Source: Chlorogloeopsis sp038404745 (GTDB taxonomy: Bacteria > Cyanobacteriota > Cyanobacteriia > Cyanobacteriales > Nostocaceae). Taken from it: a stretch of 64,000 nucleotides of DNA. The stretch spans positions 164,222-228,221 of the forward strand of contig NZ_JAYKTT020000017.1 of the NCBI RefSeq assembly GCF_038404745.2. The letters run 5' to 3'. Below, one piece after another: positions 26,397 through 34,453 of the stretch. The translations under genes were made by a program, and so were the position numbers. The first letter of the stretch is position 1, and each line of letters starts with the position of its first letter. The notes beneath the pieces were generated by a model that was not told where the DNA came from, did not search any database, and saw nothing but the letters and a program-made list of their open reading frames with translations.

Positions 26397-27219
26397 TCCC
26401 CAATTCGTGCGATCGCGTTGTGGCAGCTTTGACTGCTTCAATTAAAGCTGAACGGAATGCGGCTTTTTCTAATTGAGCAATGCCAGCAATAGTTGTACCA
26501 CCAGGGCTGGTAACGCGATCTTTGAGCTCTGCGGGATGGAGTTTGGTTTGATGCAGTAACTGGGCTGTTCCGAGTACGCTTTGTAAAGCGAGTTGATTGG
26601 CGATCGCTCTGGGCAAACCTGCTGCAACTCCGCCATCAGCCAGAGCTTCTACCATTAGTGCTACATAGGCAGGGCCACTTCCCGATAATCCTGTCACTGC
26701 ATCCATCAGCGTTTCGGGAACTTCTACAACTTCGCCTACTGCTGAAAACAATTGCCATGCTGTTTGTAAATGATTGGCATGGGTATAAGCACCTGGTGTA
26801 ATAGCAGTCATGCCCGCCCCTACCGTTGCTGGGGTATTAGGCATGGCTCGAATCACTGGCATTTGGGGAAAAGCTGCTTCCAGATGACTTAAAGGTACAC
26901 CCGCCAAAATGGAAACTACTAAGGGCTTATGTCTTTTGTCGATCACGTCTGCTAATTCTTGGGCGATCGCGCTGAATACTTGAGGCTTGACTGCCAAACA
27001 AACAACTTCCGTTGCTTGCATAAAAGCTTGGCAGTTATCAGCTATTACCGCCACATTGTACTGCTGGGCTAAAAGATTCGCTCGTGTGATCTGTGGTTCG
27101 CTGACTATAATTTCTGATGCTTGATAAATTCCTCGATCAATAAGGCGGGATAAGAGCGCTTCTCCCATTACCCCGCCACCAATTAAGCCAAACTTAGTAG
27201 TCATTAGTAAATTCATCAT
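26392..27219 (-). CDS. proC: Pyrroline-5-carboxylate reductase
   Basis: 275 aa from the ATG at 27219; the ATG at 27204 (residue 6) would fit the family start better, and no Shine-Dalgarno decides. It has N-terminal NAD(P)H-binding 'FGLIGGGVMGEALL', 'VCLAVKPQVF', and the active-site regions 'VIRAMPNTPATVGAGMTAI' and 'VTGLSGSGPAYVALMVEALADGGV', ending with 'DRVTSPGGTTIAGI'. It makes proline from P5C in the cytoplasm. It follows sepF after 64 bases that hold an STRR hairpin. The pipX-pipY-sepF-proC neighbourhood is conserved in cyanobacteria. Confidence 0.95.
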   Translation of the reverse strand: MMNLLMTTKFGLIGGGVMGEALLSRLIDRGIYQASEIIVSEPQITRANLLAQQYNVAVIADNCQAFMQATEVVCLAVKPQVFSAIAQELADVIDKRHKPLVVSILAGVPLSHLEAAFPQMPVIRAMPNTPATVGAGMTAITPGAYTHANHLQTAWQLFSAVGEVVEVPETLMDAVTGLSGSGPAYVALMVEALADGGVAAGLPRAIANQLALQSVLGTAQLLHQTKLHPAELKDRVTSPGGTTIAGIAQLEKAAFRSALIEAVKAATTRSHELGK

Positions 27220-27220
27220 T

Positions 27221-27276
27221 GGTCATTGGTCATTGATCATTAGGTTTAGACTAATGACTAATGACTAATGACTAAA
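27221..27276. repeat. Inverted pair of STRR heptamer arrays forming a hairpin
   Basis: CATTGGT-type heptamers (three and a part) up to 27241 face four GACTAAT heptamers at 27249-27276. The arms pair over about 22 bases with mostly G-T or single mismatches around a 7-base loop. The hairpin fills the sepF-proC gap and may weaken read-through into proC. Confidence 0.7.
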
Positions 27277-27283
27277 TTTTAAT

Positions 27284-27889
27284 TTATTGTGCCATCCGGT
27301 TAGGTTCATTTCCCCAGGCAGCATTTCCACTTCCACTTCCACTAGCTGGACGCGGAGTACGTAGTGGAGGTTGAGGTACTTCGTGTAGAACACCTGACTG
27401 GGTGCTAACTTGTACGCAACTAGGCGTGAATAAAAATATACTTTCACCTATGCGCTCTTGGTGACCGTCGAGAGCGTAGGTACCACCTGCGACAAAATCG
27501 ACTGCCCGTTGCGCTTGATCTGGATCCATGATTGTCAAATTTAAGACAACTGATTTGCGCTCTCGTAAAGCTTGAATTGCTTGAGGCATTTCTTCAAATG
27601 TACGTGGTTCTAGTACTAATACTTCTGAAATACCGTTAAGAGCGCCTGGCATACCAATAACATTGCTGATTGTTTTTGAAGAAGCTGTTGCTACATCAGG
27701 ATTCATAGTAGCCATAGGTTCGCGCCAACGACGATTTGGACTGGTAGCTTCTGGAGGTACTTGTTGCGGATTTTGTTCTTGATACAGATTTTGATAAGTT
27801 TCTGCATCAGGTTCTTCTTCATAATACTCATATTCTACTGGTTCGTTTAAACCTACGAAGTCTCTTAATTTGGAAAAGATATTGTTCAT
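27284..27889 (-). CDS. sepF: Cell-division protein SepF (Cdv2)
   Basis: 201 aa from the ATG at 27889, with AGGAGC 10 bases upstream. A longer frame to 27964 is not supported. The start 'MNNIFSKLRDFVGL' is the membrane-binding amphipathic helix. An acidic, disordered linker follows ('EYEYYEEEPDAETYQN'). The SepF core (about 92-170) has 'VLVLEPRTFEEMPQAIQAL', 'SVVLNLTIMDPDQAQRAVDF' and 'GESIFLFTP'. The tail is Pro/Ser/Gly-rich. SepF polymerises and anchors FtsZ filaments to the membrane at the division site. Cyanobacteria use it in the absence of FtsA. Confidence 0.95.
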   Translation of the reverse strand: MNNIFSKLRDFVGLNEPVEYEYYEEEPDAETYQNLYQEQNPQQVPPEATSPNRRWREPMATMNPDVATASSKTISNVIGMPGALNGISEVLVLEPRTFEEMPQAIQALRERKSVVLNLTIMDPDQAQRAVDFVAGGTYALDGHQERIGESIFLFTPSCVQVSTQSGVLHEVPQPPLRTPRPASGSGSGNAAWGNEPNRMAQ

Positions 27890-28528
27890 TTTGTTTACGC
27901 TCCTGGTGCAAATCACCTTTTTTGATATGGCAACAATTGATGCAACCACCTTAAGCCCATACACAGGGCGGATAGTCTAACAATTTTATGGTTGTCTGTA
28001 GCATATTTTACGGCTATTGCTCATGATACAGATGCCCCCTATAACGTCTGCACATAGCCTGCACGCAACAATTGAGTCAAGATTATAGCCTAACTATTTT
28101 TGTATGCAAAGTTGCTGGCACCCCTAAATTTTTTTCATGTTTACTTTTGTCAATACTATAATCATTTGTCTACGGATCAACCAGTATGTTTTAGATTTTT
28201 TTGCTTTAACTAGTAAAGACCATCAATTCCCAATGAAGTTGCATATTATTACGTAAATAAAAAGATGTGTTTTTAACTTGTCTAGGTATTTGCCCATAAC
28301 AAAATAATGAAAATTCTGACTCTATTTTTCACGCTATTTAACAGCAGTTATTCGTTAAGACACAGATGATAGATCCAAATATCTAATTCAATGACCTATT
28401 CTCAAGTCGGGCTAGAAACCTTTCCTGGAGATAGGTTGCAACAAGAGCAATTTTTTTTAATATGAAATGACAAGCGATCGCTTGTCATTGAGTTTATTTT
28501 TATGGGAGTATATTTAATGTCCACGTAC
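27890..28528. other. Spacer between pipY and sepF
   Basis: 639 bases with the sepF promoter expected near 27900-28000. Apart from the 24-bp palindrome at 28466-28489 I see no gene or structured RNA. Confidence 0.5.
28466..28489. repeat. Perfect 24-bp palindrome centred on HIP1
   Basis: AATGACAAGCGATCGCTTGT followed by CATT is self-complementary over all 24 bases, with GCGATCGC at 28474-28481 in the middle. It lies 40 bases after the pipY stop. On the pipY strand it is followed by an A-rich rather than U-rich run, so it is not a canonical terminator. Confidence 0.65.
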
Positions 28529-29200
28529 TTACGTGGGGCGTTCTCCAAACAAGATAGTTCCCAAGCGTACCATTGTTGCACCTGCTTGCACTGCTAGCTG
28601 GTAGTCGCCTGACATTCCCATAGAAAGTTGATGGATGTGAATGTGAGACAATTTCTGTTCGTTAATTTCTTGTGCTAATTCGTGTGTGCGGTTGAACACA
28701 TCTAAAATCTCCACATCCTTCAACCCTAATGGCGTAATCGTCATCAACCCTTGGATATGTAAATTTTTGTATTGATTTAGTGTTAATAAGTCAGTTAAAA
28801 GTTCAGGTACGCTCCAACCCGATTTGTTGGGATCGGGAAGAATTTTTACTTGCAGGCACACATGAGGAGACACACCTAGTTGTTGTGCTAGCTCGTTGAG
28901 ACGCCCCGCCAACTTCAAGTTGTCCATGGAGTGAAGCCAGCTAAAATTTTCTAAGGCTTTTTTAGCTTTGTTGCTTTGTAAATGCCCGATAAAGTGCCAA
29001 GTAACATCAGATAAGTCTTGTAACTCAGCTTGTTTAGCGATCGCTTCTTGAATGCGATTTTCACCAAAATCTCGAATTCCTGCTGCATAGGCAGCACGAA
29101 TTGCATCAGTTGGTACTTGCTTAGTAACTGCAATTAATCGAACTGATGGTGGTAGTTGTGCCTTAACAGTAGCAATACGTTCGTGAATCGAACTGCTCAT
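28529..29200 (-). CDS. pipY: PLP homeostasis protein PipY (YggS/PLPBP family)
   Basis: 223 aa, ATG start overlapping the pipX stop by 4 bases. It is a fold-type III PLP barrel: 'RLIAVTKQVP' with PLP lysine 27, 'DFGENRIQEA', 'WHFIGHLQSNKAK', 'HSMDN', 'IQGLMTI' and 'LSMGMSGDYQLAVQAGATMVRLG' for phosphate binding. The family has no enzymatic activity and keeps vitamin B6 and amino/keto-acid pools balanced. In cyanobacteria it is co-expressed with pipX and linked to nitrogen regulation. Confidence 0.95.
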   Translation of the reverse strand: MSSSIHERIATVKAQLPPSVRLIAVTKQVPTDAIRAAYAAGIRDFGENRIQEAIAKQAELQDLSDVTWHFIGHLQSNKAKKALENFSWLHSMDNLKLAGRLNELAQQLGVSPHVCLQVKILPDPNKSGWSVPELLTDLLTLNQYKNLHIQGLMTITPLGLKDVEILDVFNRTHELAQEINEQKLSHIHIHQLSMGMSGDYQLAVQAGATMVRLGTILFGERPT

Positions 29201-29475
29201 TGGAAGGTGCGTTGAAAAATACTTTGAAGCTGATCGTACTCGTGGCTTTGTCCGGTGCGGCGTAAATTTCGCAAGCGGTTTTCCAATAACATTCTTGCCT
29301 CAGTGCGTCCTATGGGTTGAAACTTTAAACCTTTAGCATCAGTTGCTACCAAAAAAAATAGGCGTTGAGCATACAGTGTAGTGAATAATTCCTGTCGATC
29401 ATCCACCATACAGATTCTATAGAGCAAACCCCAAGTTGGATGATTTATGTAAGTTTCTGAGCTTTCTGGATTCAT
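29197..29475 (-). CDS. pipX: PII-interacting protein X, NtcA coactivator
   Basis: 92 aa, ATG start. The Tudor-like N-terminal part ('ETYINHPTWGLLYRICMVDD', 'LFTTLYAQRLFFLV') and C-terminal helices ('GRTEARMLLENRLRNLRR') match PipX. PipX binds PII (GlnB) when nitrogen is plentiful and moves to NtcA when 2-oxoglutarate is high, boosting nitrogen-assimilation genes. It is restricted to cyanobacteria, which fixes the taxonomic placement. It forms an operon with pipY (4-base overlap). Confidence 0.95.
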   Translation of the reverse strand: MNPESSETYINHPTWGLLYRICMVDDRQELFTTLYAQRLFFLVATDAKGLKFQPIGRTEARMLLENRLRNLRRTGQSHEYDQLQSIFQRTFQ

Positions 29476-30044
29476 TTAATACTTGAAGGTAATAATAGAT
29501 ATATGTTTTCGCAGTTGAATGCCAAAATTGGTGAGGCTAATAAATTTGATTGAGCTAAAATATTTGCTCAAAATGCATAAAAGCCAACTTCTGCCAAAAT
29601 AGCATTGGTAAAAATGTTGATACAGTTGGCAATTAGGTTTTGAAGATGGTAGTAGCTCAGGCATAATTGCCAGCACAGCTAGATTTAAACTGTGATCATG
29701 GGGCAAGTAACAACGGGAAAACTAGGGAGGTAGAGATACGGAAGCAGAATTTGTCAACTCTTCCTCTGTTTCACTCTCATCTTCTCCTTGTCTTCCTTCT
29801 ACCAATGCTGCCATAATTGCCGCCGTTTTGTTGCACAAATTGACAAACAACTTACCCATTCAGATTTTTCCATTGCTCCTGTTGTCTATACTTATTCATA
29901 CTCAATAGTTAACAGCTAACAGTCAACAGTCAAGAGTTAGTTGCGAGTAAAGGGGACTAAGGATTAGGGACTAGGGACTAGGGGCTAGGAATAAAGAAAT
30001 CTTCATACCCAGTCCCCAATGAGAGTTGCATAATAGAGATTGGC
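29476..30044. other. Spacer upstream of pipX with two STRR arrays (29908-29987)
   Basis: 569 bases. A 76-codon frame from a TTG at 29706 lacks coding character. Heptamer arrays: GTTAACA, GCTAACA, GTCAACA, GTCAAGA at 29908-29935, and GGGACTA-type units at 29953-29987. The pipX promoter should lie near 29480-29600. Confidence 0.6.
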
Positions 30045-31556
30045 TCAGAATGTAGACTTTTGATGTAAAACCTTTGCTAGAGCGTTGAGTTGTGCTTGGG
30101 CTTTGTGCAGAGATTCATGCCATTCTCTCGTGGGATCGCTGTCTGCGACAATTCCCGCTCCCACTTGTCCCCATACAGTGTTGAAAGTAGGAGTAGGAGC
30201 AAGTAGCAAAGTCCGGATCAAGATATTTAAGTCCAAGTTACCTTGCCAATCTAAATAGCCACAGGAACCGTAGAACAAGCTACGGCGCACTGGTTCTAGT
30301 TCTTCAATAATTTTCATACAGCGGACTTTGGGGCAACCTGTGATTGTGCCGCCAGGAAACATCGCGCGAATTAAATCAACGGCATTGAGTTCACTTCTTA
30401 AAGTACCTTTGATGTTACTGACAAGATGCATAACGTGACTATATCGCTCAATTGTCAGCAATTCATCAACGCTGACACTTCCCCATTCACATACCCGCCC
30501 TAAATCATTACGCTCTAAATCTACGAGCATGATGTGTTCGGCACGTTCTTTGATGTTGCTAAGTAATTCTGCTGCTAGTAATTGATCCTGTTTTGAGGTG
30601 ATCCCGCGCGATCGCGTTCCAGCGATCGGCCTTGTAGAGACGCGAAAATGCTTGTCTGTACATCTTTGTGATTGTACCAATCTTTCTGGTGAACAGCTAA
30701 TTATATCTCCCCAAGGCGTCTTGAAATAACAAGCAAAAGGAGAAGGATTAATCTGCTGCAAAGCACGATAAATTTCCCAACCGGAAGCATTTGTTTGGGC
30801 TTCAAATCTAAGCGAGAGATTTGCCTGAAAGATATCCCCGGCTTGAATATATTTTTTCGCACGGTTAACTGCTGCTTCGTATTCCGCTTGAGAAGTTTGG
30901 AAACTTGAAAAAGATGGGAAGCAATTATTAATCACATCCCCCTGTCCCCTGTCCCCTGTTCTCTGTCCCCTGTCCCCTGTCCCCTTCTCCAACCTCATCT
31001 CCAACTCATCCAGCCCAGCTTCATCACTGGCAGCTAGCCATAAAACTTGATCCCAGTGATCTAAAACAGCAAAACACTCCGGCTCATACCAAAAAGCTAC
31101 TGGAAATGGCAAGCGATCGGATTTGGTGTAGGGTAGCTGTTCTATTTCCCAAGCAACGTCATAACCTAGCCAACCCAGCCAACCACCAGTGAAGGGAAGA
31201 TAAGAGGAGGGGGAGAGAGGGAGAGTGGCAGAGTGGGAGAGAAAATCCTTCTCCTTGTCTCCGTGTCTCCGTGTCTCCGTGTCCTCTTGTCCCCTTATTT
31301 TCAGCAATTGATTTAAGAAGGGTAAAATTTCACCCAGTGGTGGTGTCCAGATTTGGAGGTGTCCATTCACACATCTGGGAGCACCTGCACAGATAGAGTA
31401 CCTAGCTAGCTGGGGATTATCTGTAGGTGTTGGATAAGGACTTTCTAGTAAAGTTGCAATTTCCAGTGTATAAATATTACAAAATAGAGCTGCAAAAATA
31501 TCAGAACCAGTACGATGTTCAAGTGGTAGCGATCGCCAATACCAAGGCATTGTCAT
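30045..31556 (-). CDS. Chorismate-utilising synthase component I (PabB/TrpE-like) with two repeat-derived insertions
   Basis: 503 aa, ATG start. The C-terminal chorismate-binding domain (about 222-495) is complete: 'AGDIFQANLSLRFEA', 'SCSPERLV', 'RPIAGTRSRG', 'ELLSNIKERAEHIMLVDLERNDLGRVC', 'YSHVMHLVSNIKG', 'FPGGTITGCPKVR' and 'QVGAGIVADSDP'. Length and N-terminus ('DIFAALFCNIYTLEIATLLESP') suit aminodeoxychorismate synthase (folate pathway) better than TrpE. However, the PIAGT motif has Ala312 where E. coli PabB has its covalent-catalysis Lys, so anthranilate synthesis is possible. Residues about 88-120 and 191-207 are translated interspersed repeats. The second is six CCCCTGT heptamers (30939-30980, 42 bases, 14 codons) and keeps the frame. 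Confidence 0.85.
   Translation of the reverse strand: MTMPWYWRSLPLEHRTGSDIFAALFCNIYTLEIATLLESPYPTPTDNPQLARYSICAGAPRCVNGHLQIWTPPLGEILPFLNQLLKIRGQEDTETRRHGDKEKDFLSHSATLPLSPSSYLPFTGGWLGWLGYDVAWEIEQLPYTKSDRLPFPVAFWYEPECFAVLDHWDQVLWLAASDEAGLDELEMRLEKGTGDRGQRTGDRGQGDVINNCFPSFSSFQTSQAEYEAAVNRAKKYIQAGDIFQANLSLRFEAQTNASGWEIYRALQQINPSPFACYFKTPWGDIISCSPERLVQSQRCTDKHFRVSTRPIAGTRSRGITSKQDQLLAAELLSNIKERAEHIMLVDLERNDLGRVCEWGSVSVDELLTIERYSHVMHLVSNIKGTLRSELNAVDLIRAMFPGGTITGCPKVRCMKIIEELEPVRRSLFYGSCGYLDWQGNLDLNILIRTLLLAPTPTFNTVWGQVGAGIVADSDPTREWHESLHKAQAQLNALAKVLHQKSTF
31201..31305. repeat. CT-rich interspersed repeat inside the chorismate-utilising gene
   Basis: GGGAGAGTGGCAGAGTGGGA leads into AAAATCCTTCTCCTTGTC and three TCCGTGTC units. 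It is the inverted form of the blocks at 6768-6932 and 11478-11580. It encodes a hydrophilic stretch ('EDTETRRHGDKEKDF') with no counterpart in the family. Confidence 0.75.
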
Positions 31557-31798
31557 AGTTTGTATTAGGTAAATTTATAAATCTATCTCAGATTTAGTAA
31601 GAGCAAATACAATAGTAAATACTTAGAAATTAAAATTACTTTTTTTAAGTGATTTCCCAGGATTCTCACTTTTGTTGAAACTTCATATCTACGGGTTGTC
31701 TCAAAAAATAAATAAAACTCTTATATTTAGCCTATATTTAGTTTATTCATAACCAGCAATATATTGATATATACACCAGTCAGTCATTTACCATTGGT

Positions 31799-32344
31799 AT
31801 GAATGTTATTCCTACAAAAATCCCCGACGTTCTCATCCTTGAATCTAAAATCTTTCAGGATGAGCGGGGGTTTTTCTTTGAAAGTTATAATCGGCAAAAT
31901 TTTACTGATATAACTGGTCATATAGTTAACTTTGTTCAAGACAATCATTCTCGCTCTAAACAAAATGTTTTGCGAGGTTTACATTATCAGATCGAGCAAG
32001 CACAAGGCAAATTAGTTAGAGTAATTACTGGTAGTATATTTGACGTAGCGGTAGATATTAGAAAAAGCTCTCCTACTTTTGGTCAATGGGTGGGTTGCGA
32101 ACTTAGCGCTCAGAACAAACACCAACTTTGGATACCACCAGGCTTTGCACACGGGTTTGTTGTCCTTTCAGAAGTTGCCGAAGTCCTTTATAAAACCACA
32201 GACTACTACGCCCCTCAACATGAAAGGTGCATTCTTTGGAACGATCCCTACTTAGCGATAGACTGGCATCTTACCGCAGAACCAATCCTATCTGCAAAAG
32301 ACAAAGCAGGTAAGCCTTTCCAGGAAGCTGAGGTATTTACTTGA
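31799..32344 (+). CDS. rfbC: dTDP-4-dehydrorhamnose 3,5-epimerase
   Basis: 181 aa, ATG start. RmlC signatures: 'FQDERGFFFESYNRQNF', 'VQDNHSRSKQNVLRGLHYQ' (catalytic His62), Lys71 in 'QGKLVRV', 'WIPPGFAHGFVVLS' and Tyr131 in 'EVLYKTTDYYAP'. It converts dTDP-4-keto-6-deoxyglucose to the rhamno form. It is the first gene of a five-gene plus-strand set for activated sugars and glycan transfer. No rfbB (4,6-dehydratase) lies here, so that step must be encoded elsewhere. Confidence 0.94.
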   Translation: MNVIPTKIPDVLILESKIFQDERGFFFESYNRQNFTDITGHIVNFVQDNHSRSKQNVLRGLHYQIEQAQGKLVRVITGSIFDVAVDIRKSSPTFGQWVGCELSAQNKHQLWIPPGFAHGFVVLSEVAEVLYKTTDYYAPQHERCILWNDPYLAIDWHLTAEPILSAKDKAGKPFQEAEVFT

Positions 32345-32452
32345 ACTGTTTACACTATATAGTGACTTTTTTTATGAACTTTCGATAAAGTTTTGTTTTT
32401 ACTTTTGCAATTGTTACTAAGTTCGCCACTGTTAAATTTTAAAGTGAACAGT

Positions 32453-33340
32453 ATGAGTAAATTGATCCTGCTCATCGGCAGCAACGGTCAAGTAGGCAAA
32501 GAATTACAGCAAACTCTAGAACCATATGGAAATATCGTAGCGGTTGCAAGACCGACGATAGATTTCAGTCAACCCGATACGCTGCGTCAAGTAATTAGAG
32601 ATAAACAACCCCAAATTATTGTTAACGCTGCCGCTTATACAGCTGTTGATAAAGCCGAAAGCGAACCTGAATTAGCCCAAGTTATTAATGCGACGGCAGC
32701 AGCGATGCTGGCAGAAGAAGCGGAAAAACAAGGGGCTTTCCTGATTCATATATCTACCGATTACGTTTTTGATGGCAATAATTGCCGCCCCTATCAAGAA
32801 ACTGATGCGACTAACCCTTTGAGTGTGTACGGCAAAACTAAACTAGCAGGAGAGCAAGCTGTTATTCAGAAGAGCGATCGCTATCTCATCCTTCGCACGG
32901 CTTGGGTTTATGGAGCTTTTGGCAAAAGTAATTTTGTCAAAACTATGCTGCGTTTGGGAGGAGAAAGAGAAGAAATTCGTGTTGTTGCCGATCAAATTGG
33001 CAGCCCCACTTGGGCAAGAGATATTGCAGACACTATAGCCGAGTTAATCCCCAAGTTGAATTCAGAAATTTCTGGTATCTATCACTATACCAACAGTGGT
33101 GTTGCCAGTTGGTACGACTTTGCTGTTGCCATTTTTGAAGAAGCTCAACAACTTGGTTTACCCTTAAAAGTTCAGCGCATTATTCCCATCACAACTCCCG
33201 AATATCCCACCCCAGCTTGTCGCCCTGCCTATTCTGTTCTTGCTTGTACCAAAATAGCCGGAATTTTAGGAACTCATGCGCCACATTGGCGACAAAGACT
33301 TAGAAAAATGCTTGGGGAGTTAATTGTTAATTGCGATTAA
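32453..33340 (+). CDS. rfbD: dTDP-4-dehydrorhamnose reductase
   Basis: 295 aa from the ATG at 32453. A frame open from 32393 would add a hydrophobic stretch foreign to the family. An NADPH-binding Rossmann motif 'LLIGSNGQVGKEL' is followed by 'IIVNAAAYTAVDKAE', 'HISTDYVFDG', the catalytic 'YGKTK' (Tyr126, Lys130), 'LRTAWVYG' and 'RPAYSVL'. It makes dTDP-L-rhamnose, the donor for cell-surface polysaccharide. It lies 108 bases after rfbC and 36 before rfbA. Confidence 0.95.
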   Translation: MSKLILLIGSNGQVGKELQQTLEPYGNIVAVARPTIDFSQPDTLRQVIRDKQPQIIVNAAAYTAVDKAESEPELAQVINATAAAMLAEEAEKQGAFLIHISTDYVFDGNNCRPYQETDATNPLSVYGKTKLAGEQAVIQKSDRYLILRTAWVYGAFGKSNFVKTMLRLGGEREEIRVVADQIGSPTWARDIADTIAELIPKLNSEISGIYHYTNSGVASWYDFAVAIFEEAQQLGLPLKVQRIIPITTPEYPTPACRPAYSVLACTKIAGILGTHAPHWRQRLRKMLGELIVNCD

Positions 33341-33376
33341 CTATTAACCACTATCCACTATCTACCAACCTATATT

Positions 33377-34453
33377 ATGAAAGCACTTATTCTTTCTGGC
33401 GGTAAAGGCACTCGTCTTCGCCCCCTCACCTATACTGGAGCGAAACAACTTGTACCTGTTGCCAATAAGCCGATTTTGTGGTATGGCATTGAAGAGATGG
33501 TAGGCGCAGGAATAACTGATATTGGTATCATCATTAGTCCGGAAACAGGTGCAGAGGTAAAAGCCAAAACTGGAAATGGCGATCGCTTCGGAGCAAAAAT
33601 CACTTACATTTTGCAAGATAAACCTGCCGGGCTTGCCCACGCTGTCAAAGTTGCTCTTGCTTTTTTAGGAGATTCGCCTTTTGTAATGTACTTGGGTGAT
33701 AACTTGATTCAACAAGGCGACCTCAGTTATTTTCTCAAACAATTTACTACTCAACAACAGGATGCATTGATTCTCTTGCGTGAAGTTAGCAATCCTAGTG
33801 CTTTCGGTGTCGCCAAAGTAGATGAAACAGGGCGAGTTTTACAGCTAATTGAAAAACCTAAAATTCCCCCCTCTAACTTGGCGTTGGTAGGAGTTTATTT
33901 CTTTTCGCATATTATTCATGATGCGATCGCCTGTATCCAACCTTCTGCTAGAGGCGAACTAGAAATTACTGATGCTATTCAATGTCTGATAGACAAGCAA
34001 AAGCAAGTTGCAGCCTGCCAATTAGATGGATGGTGGTTAGATACTGGCAAAAAAGACGATCTGTTAGAGGCAAATCGTTTGATTCTTGATACTTACCTAA
34101 GTACAGAAATTTTTGGGGAAATCGATAGTCAAAGTCAGGCGATCGGACGTGTCCAAATTGAAACTGGATCTAAAGTGATTAATAGCACAGTTCGTGGCCC
34201 GGCAGTAATCGGGAAAAATTGTTATTTAGAAAACTGCTTTATCGGCCCTTATACTAGCATTGCCGATAATAGTAAACTTATCGATACTGACATTGAGCAT
34301 AGTGTGGTTTTAGAAGGTGCTAAAATTGTCGGAATTCATCAACGTATTATTGATAGCGTGATTGGACAAAGGGCGCAATTGACAGTGGCACCTCGTCGTC
34401 CTAAAGCCTTACGGTTTATGATTGGTGATGATTGTCAAATCGAGCTAACGTGA
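33377..34453 (+). CDS. rfbA: Glucose-1-phosphate thymidylyltransferase, long form
   Basis: 358 aa, ATG start. Nucleotidyltransferase core (about 1-235): 'LILSGGKGTRLRPLTYTGAKQLVPV', 'MYLGDNLI', 'FGVAKVDETGRVLQLIEKPKIPPS' and 'GWWLDTGKKDDLLEAN'. A C-terminal left-handed beta-helix (about 255-340, 'VRGPAVIGKNCYLENCFIGPYTSI') distinguishes the long form from short RmlA (about 290 aa). It joins dTTP and glucose-1-phosphate, the first step to dTDP-rhamnose or other deoxysugars. Its stop overlaps the next gene's GTG start. Confidence 0.93.
   Translation: MKALILSGGKGTRLRPLTYTGAKQLVPVANKPILWYGIEEMVGAGITDIGIIISPETGAEVKAKTGNGDRFGAKITYILQDKPAGLAHAVKVALAFLGDSPFVMYLGDNLIQQGDLSYFLKQFTTQQQDALILLREVSNPSAFGVAKVDETGRVLQLIEKPKIPPSNLALVGVYFFSHIIHDAIACIQPSARGELEITDAIQCLIDKQKQVAACQLDGWWLDTGKKDDLLEANRLILDTYLSTEIFGEIDSQSQAIGRVQIETGSKVINSTVRGPAVIGKNCYLENCFIGPYTSIADNSKLIDTDIEHSVVLEGAKIVGIHQRIIDSVIGQRAQLTVAPRRPKALRFMIGDDCQIELT

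Noticed and set aside
29476..29706. 76-codon frame upstream of pipX
   Set aside because: TTG start, Cys/Phe/Ile-rich composition without domain, in the expected pipX promoter region.
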